DNA of 8,968 bases, from contig CAJWZI010000042.1 in assembly GCA_913049615.1 (NCBI GenBank), positions 1 to 8,968 of the forward strand. The letters are read 5' to 3'. Under the pieces are notes generated by a model. It did no database searches and was not told the origin of the DNA. It was given only the letters and a program-made list of their open reading frames with translations. The translations under genes and the position numbers were made by a program. The DNA comes from an uncultured Alphaproteobacteria bacterium (GTDB taxonomy: Bacteria > Pseudomonadota > Alphaproteobacteria > GCA-2731375). Of the stretch, positions 1 through 5,357 are shown piece by piece; within the stretch, counting starts at the first letter, position 1, and every line of letters begins with the position of its first letter.

Positions 1-120
1 AGAGGAATGCAATGCAGCATCGGACGTATATTCATCAACCAGCTGTAGACAGACCTGGCAAGGTCATGACACCATTGCTTAAAATCCTACTTCTCTCATC
101 AGTCAAGAAGGGGCGGGCCA

Positions 121-420
121 ATGAGTTATACGCGTGTAATGGTCATGGAACTGCCAATGTCGGTATCCTGGGCGGACAACATGAAGACATATCGGCGAGA
201 CGCAGTGCCAGGTTTGAAAAAGTTGAAAAAAGCCAAAATCTTGAAAGGCTGGACTGTGATACAGACCGGAGAGCGTTCTGGGATGATGGTCATAGATTTC
301 GCAAATAAGGCGAATATGAATAAATATCTAAAAATTATGGGCCCAATTCGGCAGCAGATAGCAGCTGGTTCAGGAATGCAGACTTGGCTCTATCACGGCC
401 CGGTCAAAGCCAGCGGCTAA
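121..420 (+). CDS. Small hypothetical protein, possible dimeric alpha/beta barrel subunit
   Basis: A 99-residue protein that I do not recognise by family. By eye it alternates a beta strand (residues 3-11), a helix (about 17-36), two strands around a turn (about 41-61), a second helix (about 63-81) and a last strand near W88-H91. This is the beta-alpha-beta-beta-alpha-beta layout of dimeric alpha/beta barrel (ferredoxin-like) small proteins, so a homodimeric barrel is plausible; no catalytic residue stands out. There is no signal peptide or membrane segment and no cysteine. Helix 1 is rich in lysine. The ATG is supported by GAAGGGG at 107-113, seven bases upstream. It ends in TAA and is followed by a terminator-like hairpin, so it is probably not co-transcribed with the next gene. 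A rival overlapping frame (12-308) looks less protein-like. The gene is likely real; the fold is inference. Confidence 0.7.
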   Translation: MSYTRVMVMELPMSVSWADNMKTYRRDAVPGLKKLKKAKILKGWTVIQTGERSGMMVIDFANKANMNKYLKIMGPIRQQIAAGSGMQTWLYHGPVKASG

Positions 421-464
421 TTCCTTGCAGTGTTCTTTAATAGGTTGATCAGGCGAAGTCATAC

Positions 465-498
465 CAAGTTGTCAGACCGCTTGATAATTTGCTTTTTT
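465..498 (+). terminator. Candidate intrinsic terminator after the 99-aa gene
   Basis: Bases 465-474 can pair with 482-491 to form a ten-base-pair RNA stem, including two G-U pairs, around a seven-base loop (475-481). The stem is followed at once by C and six T (493-498). The stem is AU-rich, so it is weak, but hairpin plus T-run 45 bases after a stop codon fits Rho-independent termination on the + strand. It would separate the 99-residue gene from the selenoprotein gene. The AT-rich 3' arm (GATAAT, 483-488) could alternatively act as a -10 element, but no good -35 lies at the right distance. Confidence 0.5.
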
Positions 499-526
499 CA
501 CATTCCAACATCAGAGGGTTAAAGGT

Positions 527-1003
527 ATGGGCGAACGATTGACTGCTGGTCAGCTATTTCCGGCCACGACCATCACATTGACGCAGGGTGGCACCATGAC
601 GCTGCCGGACGACATGGCCGATGGCTACAAGATGGTCGTGATCTTTCGGGGTTCCTGGTGACCATATTGTCGACGTCAGTTGGGCGGCTTCAATGAGATC
701 CTGGACGATTTAAGAGCAAACAACATCACGGTGGCAGCCGCCAGTTCTGACCCGCAAGACAAGGCGGCGGAAATGGCTAAGGACCTCAAATTTCCTATTG
801 GCTACGGTGTCGACAAGGATACTTCGGATAACCTCGGCGGTTATTGGGAGACACGGCGTAATTTCGCACAACCGTCGGAATTCTTGATCACACCCTCGGG
901 TAAAATGGCGCAGGTATCTTACAGCGACGGCCCACTAGCTCGCACAGAGGCGGGCGACGTCATCAAGTTGGTGGGTTTCTTGGAAAGTCAGAAAAAGAAA
1001 TAG
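527..1003 (+). CDS. Peroxiredoxin/thioredoxin-fold selenoprotein with UxxC active site
   Basis: Read through the in-frame TGA at 659-661, this is one 158-residue protein ending in TAG. It opens with the usual peroxiredoxin lead (G-x-x-F-P, then a polar strand), then a hydrophobic strand and FRGSW-U-PYCRRQ, with selenocysteine at 45 and cysteine at 48. This is the W-C-P-Y-C active site of AhpC/TSA-like proteins with the first cysteine replaced. A helix, the AAASSD strand and turn, a probable cis-proline region (QPSEFLI) and a final strand-helix follow, all in the same frame. There is no other cysteine and no signal peptide, so it is probably a cytoplasmic thiol peroxidase or disulfide reductase; the substrate is unknown. 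The ATG has AGAGGG at 513-518, eight bases upstream. A start at TTG 680 would leave 107 residues with no active site. Selenocysteine is inferred; a nonsense mutation of TGC/TGT is the alternative. Confidence 0.85.
659..661 (+). other. In-frame TGA read as selenocysteine (Sec45)
   Basis: The TGA lies between TGG (Trp44) and CCA-TAT-TGT (Pro-Tyr-Cys), where family members carry cysteine. Frame and homology-like sequence continue on both sides without a shift. TGA is used as a normal stop in three neighbouring genes (ending at 1677, 2063 and 3729), so general reassignment of TGA in this genome is unlikely and local recoding is the better reading. Confidence 0.82.
672..700 (+). promoter_or_regulatory. 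Candidate bacterial SECIS element
   Basis: An imperfect RNA stem-loop starts just after the UGA. The upper stem pairs 679-682 with 691-694 (G-U, U-A, U-A, G-C). Below a bulged A678, 676-677 pair with 695-696, and further pairs 674/697, 673/699 and 672/700 are possible with single bulges. The apical loop is 683-690 (GGCGGCUU), beginning with G and lying 21 bases after the UGA. Known bacterial SECIS elements sit inside the coding region right after the UGA, with a short upper stem, a bulged base and a G at the loop start, which this matches. The helix is modest and was folded by eye; SelB binding is inferred. Confidence 0.6.
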
Positions 1004-1034
1004 AGCCGTGGTGACTGTGATTGACGCAACCGAG

Positions 1035-1055
1035 AAAGAGCGCATGAGCTCCTTT
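1035..1055 (+). terminator. Weak hairpin after selenoprotein gene, possible terminator
   Basis: GAGC (1038-1041) pairs with GCTC (1048-1051) around a six-base loop. Past one bulged C (1052), AAA (1035-1037) pairs with TTT (1053-1055). It lies 32 bases after the TAG stop. No T-run extends beyond the stem, so termination activity is doubtful; it may only be a 3'-end stabilising hairpin. Confidence 0.25.
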
Positions 1056-1087
1056 GGTAGGTGAAATTATCCTTATTGGGTTGCAGG

Positions 1088-1136
1088 CAAGTTTCGAATT
1101 GGCAAAACTTGATAAACCATTACCCGGTTTCAATTC
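1088..1136 (+). repeat. Nested inverted repeats in the 1004-1251 gene-free gap
   Basis: The 248-base gap between the selenoprotein and GFA genes holds no convincing ORF but several inverted repeats. CAAGTTT (1088-1094) is exactly complementary to AAACTTG (1105-1111). GAATTG (1096-1101) is complementary to CAATTC (1131-1136), and AAACC (1115-1119) to GGTTT (1126-1130). The first pairing encloses GAATTG in its loop, so the first and second foldings compete. No T-run follows. Function unknown. Confidence 0.45.
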
Positions 1137-1160
1137 TCGCCTGAATAGGTGGTATTCCTT

Positions 1161-1189
1161 TTGGGTAACGTCGGCTGCGGGCGTATATA
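1161..1189 (+). promoter_or_regulatory. Candidate sigma70-type promoter for the GFA gene
   Basis: TTGGGT (1161-1166) and TATATA (1184-1189) are separated by 17 bases; TATATT (1186-1191) is an alternative -10. Transcription would start near 1196, giving a leader of about 55 bases before the ATG at 1252. The -35 matches consensus at only three positions, so this rests mainly on the -10 and the spacing. Confidence 0.4.
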
Positions 1190-1251
1190 TTTGGCCCTAA
1201 GTCATACCTGCAATCGTAGTGCATTTATATTGACATAGAAGGAATTCACAT

Positions 1252-1677
1252 ATGTCCGCATCATTTACCGGTGGCTGCGCCTGCGAAGAAATCAAATACA
1301 CCTGTTCCGGACAGCCGCTTTATATGGGTAACTGCCACTGCAGAGATTGTCAGCGAGCGACGGGTAGCGCGTTTTATCCTGGCGTGTTGTTCAAGGAAAC
1401 CGACTTCACTTTGTTGCAAGGTGAACCGGCTTGGTATGAGAGTACGGCAGATAAAGGCCATATTATGCGACGTGGGTTCTGTTCCGCCTGCGGTTCACCT
1501 CTATTTTTAATTAATGAGGCAGCAAGTGGTATTAGGTTGCTGTATGCCGGAAGTCTGGACGACCCAAGCTTGTATAAGCCCCAGCGCGATATTTACGTCG
1601 CGAGTGCGCAGCCCTGGGACATTATGGATCCGGATTTGCCAAAATTCGATGCTATGCCGGATATGAAGCGTAAATGA
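1252..1677 (+). CDS. GFA / CENP-V domain zinc protein
   Basis: A 141-residue protein of the glutathione-dependent formaldehyde-activating (GFA/CENP-V) family, which binds zinc through clustered cysteines. The expected pattern is complete: C9-x-C11 near the start, C28-x-C30-x2-C33 inside the family motif NCHCRDCQRATGS, and C77-x2-C80 in GFCSACGSPL. Length is normal for a single-domain member. The archetype was linked to formation of S-hydroxymethylglutathione from formaldehyde and glutathione, but most members have no proven reaction, so the specific activity here is open. It is probably cytoplasmic. The ATG has GAAGGA at 1238-1243, eight bases upstream. The next gene is 62 bases downstream on the same strand and may be co-transcribed. 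The neighbouring thiol/selenol redox protein makes a role in thiol-adduct chemistry possible, but this is inference. Confidence 0.9.
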   Translation: MSASFTGGCACEEIKYTCSGQPLYMGNCHCRDCQRATGSAFYPGVLFKETDFTLLQGEPAWYESTADKGHIMRRGFCSACGSPLFLINEAASGIRLLYAGSLDDPSLYKPQRDIYVASAQPWDIMDPDLPKFDAMPDMKRK

Positions 1678-1739
1678 CTTCCAATTCCCCTCATCGGTTT
1701 GATCTTATCGCACCAACAGCAATGAAATAGGAGACGATT

Positions 1740-2063
1740 ATGGCATTATATGAAATGCGGACTTACAACGTTTATGTGGGTCGGATGGCGGAGGTCGTAA
1801 AGCATTACGGGGATGAAGGTTGGCCCGCGTTGGAGAAGGGTGGCTACAGCAAAAAGTTGGTAGGCTATTTTACGTCTGACGTAGGGACCCTGCACCAACT
1901 TGTGCATTTATGGAAATTCGAAGATGACGCCGACCGGCGCAATCATTGGAGTACGCTGTTTCAGGATGATGACTTCATGGCTTTCGCCGCAAAGCTGCGG
2001 CCGCTGCTTATGACCCAGACCGTGCAACTGCTGAATGAAGCGCCTTGGGGGCCACACCCTTGA
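1740..2063 (+). CDS. NIPSNAP family protein
   Basis: A 107-residue NIPSNAP-domain protein. The signature start ALYEMRTYNV is followed by a helix (about residues 16-33, with the G-W-PALEK stretch), a strand and the conserved pair LHQLVHLWKFEDDADR, then a second helix ending in PLLMTQTVQLL. This is the usual single-domain length and belongs to the dimeric alpha/beta barrel class. Bacterial members are small cytoplasmic proteins, often beside oxidoreductases and hydrolases in catabolic loci; no general reaction is established. AGGAGA at 1729-1734 places the ATG well. It follows the GFA gene by 62 bases, fitting a two-gene unit. TGA is the stop; the 29 open codons after it show no family resemblance, so I do not propose readthrough here. 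Confidence 0.9.
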   Translation: MALYEMRTYNVYVGRMAEVVKHYGDEGWPALEKGGYSKKLVGYFTSDVGTLHQLVHLWKFEDDADRRNHWSTLFQDDDFMAFAAKLRPLLMTQTVQLLNEAPWGPHP

Positions 2064-2064
2064 T

Positions 2065-2095
2065 TTGAAGGCACTTCTAGTGGTCGACATATAAT
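2065..2095 (+). promoter_or_regulatory. Candidate promoter for the TPR gene
   Basis: A perfect -10 hexamer TATAAT (2090-2095) is preceded at 19 bases by TTGAAG (2065-2070), which has four of six consensus positions. The spacing is longer than ideal. It would give a leader of roughly 200 bases before the TPR gene. The rest of the 2064-2306 gap shows no convincing ORF on either strand; a GGATCC-centred imperfect hairpin near 2200-2236 is the only other structure seen. Confidence 0.35.
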
Positions 2096-2306
2096 TTACA
2101 ATGAGATCCGCAATTCAACTACCCAAGCACATAGGGTGTTGTTCTCTTACTAATTGATAGGCAATTCAGGCATATCGAAACCTAATAGAAAGCGGCAAGA
2201 CCTTAGGGTTATCAGGGGATCCGCTGAGAAGGTTGGTTAAGTTCGACTGTTTAGTTATGTTTGAAGTACGTTTGTCATAGAAACAAGTAATTGGATGGTG
2301 AGGCGA

Positions 2307-3644
2307 ATGAATAACGGTGGCATGCAGTTGAGTAGCGACAGTTCGGAGGCGCGCGAAGCCTTGGCAAAGGCCATGCACGGTATGTGCCTTTGGGAAGCGG
2401 ATTTTATGGATGACATCAAGACCGCCCTGGTCGCTGATCCCGATTTTGCCATGGCTCACGCAGTAAGGGCGCTTGCACTCACATTCGGTCGCCATAAAAA
2501 ATATATTCCGATGATGCAAAACGGTCTTGAAAAGGCTAAGGCCGGGAGTGCGCCACTGAGTGCACACGAAAGTGCCTATATCGAAGCGCTCGAGCATGCC
2601 GTCGACTTGCGCTCGGACCTGGTATTTGATGTCTACAAACGCATTCTTGACGAACACCCTTGCGATATGTTCATCCATCGGATGGCCCAGATGGATCTTT
2701 TTAATTTCGGTCGTAAAGCCGATATGTACGAATTAGTGGAGACGGCGGCTCCGCACTGGTCACCCGAGATGAGGGACTACCCAATCTTCATGGCCAACCG
2801 CGCCTTCGCCAACGAAGAGTTGCTGTATTACACCGAGGCCGAACGTTATGGCCGCGAAGCAATCGAACTGGATCCGGGCGATCCCTGGGGAGCCCACGCG
2901 GTGGCGCATGTTATGGTTATGCAAGGCCGGATCGATGAAGGTGTGGATTGGCTCGAGGGATTATCTGTCAACTGGGCCGGAAAAAACCAGATCGTTCACC
3001 ACGACTATTGGCACTTGTGCCTCTTTCTATTGGAGCGGGGCGAGCACGATCGTATCCTGGAGGTCTACGACAGCAAGGTATACAATCTGGAATCACCGCT
3101 AACCAAGGCTATGCCCGATAACGTAATCGACGTTACGAACGCAGCCTCCCTGCTGATGCGGCTGGAGTTGCGCGGCGTTGATGTTGGGGAACGCTGGCAG
3201 GTGGTGGCGGAACCTGCGGAGGGTCGCATCGATAATCATGTTAATCCTTTCACATGTGCACATGCCGCTATCATCCTGGCGGCCTGCGGCCGTTTTGAGA
3301 AAGTGGATGAATTGATCCGCTCCATGACGGACTTCGCGGATACTGATGACGGCCCGGCTGGCGTTTGCATGCGCAAGGCAGCTCTGCCCGTGGCAAAAGC
3401 GGCCATCGCCCACCGCAAGGGTGATCATGAGGCTGTGATTGAGGGTTTCATGCCCCTCCGGCATGACCTCGTAGCCATGGGCGGCAGTCAAGCGCAGCGG
3501 GATGTTTTTATCCAGATACTGGTTGATTCCTGCCGCCAACTCGGACGCAAGGAGGAGTTGGCGCAACTGGAAGAGGATATCAATACCTTAGGCTTTGAAG
3601 CCGTCGAAAAACGCACGTTGTACACGGACGCCTTCGCGGCCTAA
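2307..3644 (+). CDS. TTC38-like tetratricopeptide repeat protein
   Basis: A 445-residue, almost entirely helical protein resembling the TTC38 (tetratricopeptide repeat 38) family. Recognisable stretches are the N-terminal helix pair ending ADPDFAMAHAVRAL, a TPR-like unit with EAIELDPGDPWGAHAVAH, the histidine-rich HHDYWHLCLFLLERG, and the C-terminal GGSQAQRDVF (about 392-401). With this start, conserved-looking histidines are H197, H201, H231, H232 and H236. There is no signal peptide or membrane helix, so it is probably cytoplasmic. TPRs usually hold partner proteins, but the function of bacterial TTC38 proteins is not established. I chose ATG 2307 because GGTGA at 2297-2301 gives a usable ribosome site; ATG 2295 (four residues longer) and ATG 2322 are possible. 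It stands alone, convergent with the GMC gene. Family is confident, start less so. Confidence 0.88.
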   Translation: MNNGGMQLSSDSSEAREALAKAMHGMCLWEADFMDDIKTALVADPDFAMAHAVRALALTFGRHKKYIPMMQNGLEKAKAGSAPLSAHESAYIEALEHAVDLRSDLVFDVYKRILDEHPCDMFIHRMAQMDLFNFGRKADMYELVETAAPHWSPEMRDYPIFMANRAFANEELLYYTEAERYGREAIELDPGDPWGAHAVAHVMVMQGRIDEGVDWLEGLSVNWAGKNQIVHHDYWHLCLFLLERGEHDRILEVYDSKVYNLESPLTKAMPDNVIDVTNAASLLMRLELRGVDVGERWQVVAEPAEGRIDNHVNPFTCAHAAIILAACGRFEKVDELIRSMTDFADTDDGPAGVCMRKAALPVAKAAIAHRKGDHEAVIEGFMPLRHDLVAMGGSQAQRDVFIQILVDSCRQLGRKEELAQLEEDINTLGFEAVEKRTLYTDAFAA

Positions 3645-3663
3645 CAATAATCGGTATACCTCA

Positions 3664-3679
3664 CGCTGAAACGGCAGCG
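3664..3679. repeat. Short inverted repeat between convergent genes
   Basis: CGCTG (3664-3668) and CAGCG (3675-3679) form a perfect five-base-pair stem with a six-base loop in the 84-base gap where the TPR and GMC genes converge. It could be a bidirectional 3'-end hairpin, but neither strand has a T-run after it, so I do not call an intrinsic terminator. Nothing else is seen in this gap. Confidence 0.25.
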
Positions 3680-3728
3680 GCACACGTCGAAAGGGGCGCA
3701 TTACTGCTAAGCTGGCCTCGTTGGATGC

Positions 3729-5351
3729 TCAGGCGGCATCTTCCAAAATCATGGCGGCCGCTTTTTCACCGATCATGATCGTCGGCGCATTCGTGTTACC
3801 GGCGATGATGGATGGCATCACTGACGCATCCGCTATGCGCAGACCGGCAATGCCGTGCACCCGTAGGCGGGCATCCGTCGCCGAATCCACTTCGGAGCCC
3901 ATGCGGCAGCTGCCCACCGGGTGATAATTGGCGATGCCTCGCGCCCTGACATCCTCCAGAAGTTCCTCGTCGCTGGCTACGGATGCACCAGGGAGGACCT
4001 CTTCCACCATGTAATCGGAGAGAGCTGGTTGATTTGCAATATCTCGGCAAACGCGCATGCCATGCAGTATCGCCTCCTCGTCGTACTTGGTGCGCAGAAA
4101 TTGGTATTTTATCTCTGGTGGTGCCATGGGGTCCGGGCTCTTGATGCGAACGGAGCCATCACAATCGGGCCGCAGGTGTACCGGGCTCAAAGAGAAGGCG
4201 GAGAAGGGGTGGGGCCTAATGCGCTCAGGGTTGCGGCTGAGGGCGCTCCAAGAGAACATGTTGATTTGTATATCCGGGCGTTCCAGGCGCGGATTACTCC
4301 GGATAAAGGCGCCTGCGCAAATGGCCGTGTTTGTCAGAGGGCCCTTTTGGAATAGGGCGTACTGAGCTCCCGCCAGGAGCCGACGCGGCAGGCTGTTCGC
4401 TAGGTCATTCATGGTAACCGGTTGGGCACACCGAAAACTCATATAGGTATTAAAATGATCGCGCAGGTTGGCGCCAATGCCCGGCAGGTCGCGGTGGACT
4501 GGAATATCCATCTCACGTAGGAGGTCGCCAGGACCGATGCCGGAAAGCTGCAATAGTGGCGGGGAGCTGAATGCGCCGCCGGAGACGATGACTTCGTGGC
4601 GCGCGCGCACCTCATGGATACCCGAAGGAGATTGAAATTCCACACCGACGGCGCGGCCATCCTCAATCAGAATTCTCCGTGCGTGGGCTGAGGTTTCGAC
4701 ATGAAGATTTTTCCGGTTACGAGCCGGCTTTAGGTATGCCCTGGCGGCACTCCAACGCTGATGTTTTGATGCTGTGAATTGGAATAATCCCGTGCCTTCC
4801 TGTTCCGGTCCATTGAAATCCGGGTTTGCAGGAATGCCGCTTTCAACCGCGGCGGCGATCATCGCGTTCGGTAAATCCCAGGGATGTGGAATATCGGAAA
4901 CCCTTAAGGGGCCACCGGCACCATGCAGTTCATCCTCACCGCGTTCGTTGTCTTCCGCCTTTTTAAAAAAAGGCAGTACGGAATCCCAGTCCCACCCCTC
5001 CAGGCCGCGCTGACGCCATTCATCGTAGTCCGCAGCGGCACCCCGCATATAGATGGTGCCGTTAATGGAACTGCTGCCGCCCAGAACCTTGCCGCGCGGC
5101 TGGTAGAGGACCCTATTGTTGAGAGCTTCGACGGGCTCGCTCTCGAACTTCCAGTTTACCTTTTCATCGGTAAATACCTTGGTGAAACCAAGGGGAATAT
5201 GGATCCAGGGACTTGTGTCCTTCGGTCCGGCCTCGAGTAGTAGCACGCTGTAGCGTCCGGTCTCGCTTAAACGCCCAGCGACGGCGCACCCTGCGGAGCC
5301 GGCGCCGGTCACTATGAAATCAAAGACGGCGCCGTCTTCCAGAGTAGCCAA
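3729..5351 (-). CDS. GMC family FAD-dependent oxidoreductase (choline dehydrogenase-like)
   Basis: A 540-residue glucose-methanol-choline oxidoreductase, an FAD enzyme that oxidises an alcohol or sugar hydroxyl to the carbonyl. The FAD-binding GAGSAG is at 16-21 with the ribose-binding Glu at 40 (LLLEAG). The first GMC signature runs about 86-104 (GKVLGGSSSINGTIYMRG) and the second contains GAFSSPPLLQLSGIGP. The catalytic pair is present: His477 in YHPVGSCRMG and Asn521 in GNTNAP, 44 residues apart as for H466/N510 of choline oxidase. Length is normal and there is no signal peptide. The start is TTG: GGAG at 5361-5364 sits nine bases before it inside the end of the upstream gene, and no ATG or GTG precedes the FAD motif except a GTG within it. 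It lies seven bases from the upstream stop, so translation is probably coupled. Substrate cannot be told; choline is not implied by the family name. Confidence 0.95.
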   Translation of the reverse strand: MATLEDGAVFDFIVTGAGSAGCAVAGRLSETGRYSVLLLEAGPKDTSPWIHIPLGFTKVFTDEKVNWKFESEPVEALNNRVLYQPRGKVLGGSSSINGTIYMRGAAADYDEWRQRGLEGWDWDSVLPFFKKAEDNERGEDELHGAGGPLRVSDIPHPWDLPNAMIAAAVESGIPANPDFNGPEQEGTGLFQFTASKHQRWSAARAYLKPARNRKNLHVETSAHARRILIEDGRAVGVEFQSPSGIHEVRARHEVIVSGGAFSSPPLLQLSGIGPGDLLREMDIPVHRDLPGIGANLRDHFNTYMSFRCAQPVTMNDLANSLPRRLLAGAQYALFQKGPLTNTAICAGAFIRSNPRLERPDIQINMFSWSALSRNPERIRPHPFSAFSLSPVHLRPDCDGSVRIKSPDPMAPPEIKYQFLRTKYDEEAILHGMRVCRDIANQPALSDYMVEEVLPGASVASDEELLEDVRARGIANYHPVGSCRMGSEVDSATDARLRVHGIAGLRIADASVMPSIIAGNTNAPTIMIGEKAAAMILEDAA

Positions 5352-5357
5352 GGGTGA

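Noticed and set aside
12..308. 98-codon ORF overlapping the first gene, with AGAGGA five bases before its ATG
   Set aside because: It overlaps the 121-420 gene for most of its length in another frame. Its translation lacks strand/helix periodicity and changes character where the overlap begins. The 121-420 frame has a better layout and its own ribosome site.
659..661. Genome-wide reassignment of TGA to an amino acid
   Set aside because: TGA ends the GFA, NIPSNAP and GMC genes at family-typical lengths, so TGA is a normal stop here.
680..1003. 107-residue ORF starting at TTG 680
   Set aside because: This is the downstream part of the selenoprotein. There is no ribosome site before TTG 680, and the start would fall just after the active site, inside a thioredoxin-fold domain.
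1230..1235. Perfect TTGACA just before the GFA ATG
   Set aside because: A matching -10 would fall at about 1253, inside the coding region, so it cannot drive this gene from its ATG.
2061..2153. Readthrough of the NIPSNAP TGA into 29 further open codons
   Set aside because: NIPSNAP proteins end at this point, the extension has no recognisable motif, and no Cys/Sec position is expected.
2166..2678. 170-codon minus-strand ORF antisense to the TPR gene start
   Set aside because: It is a shadow frame opposite a well-supported gene, with no domain and no ribosome site.
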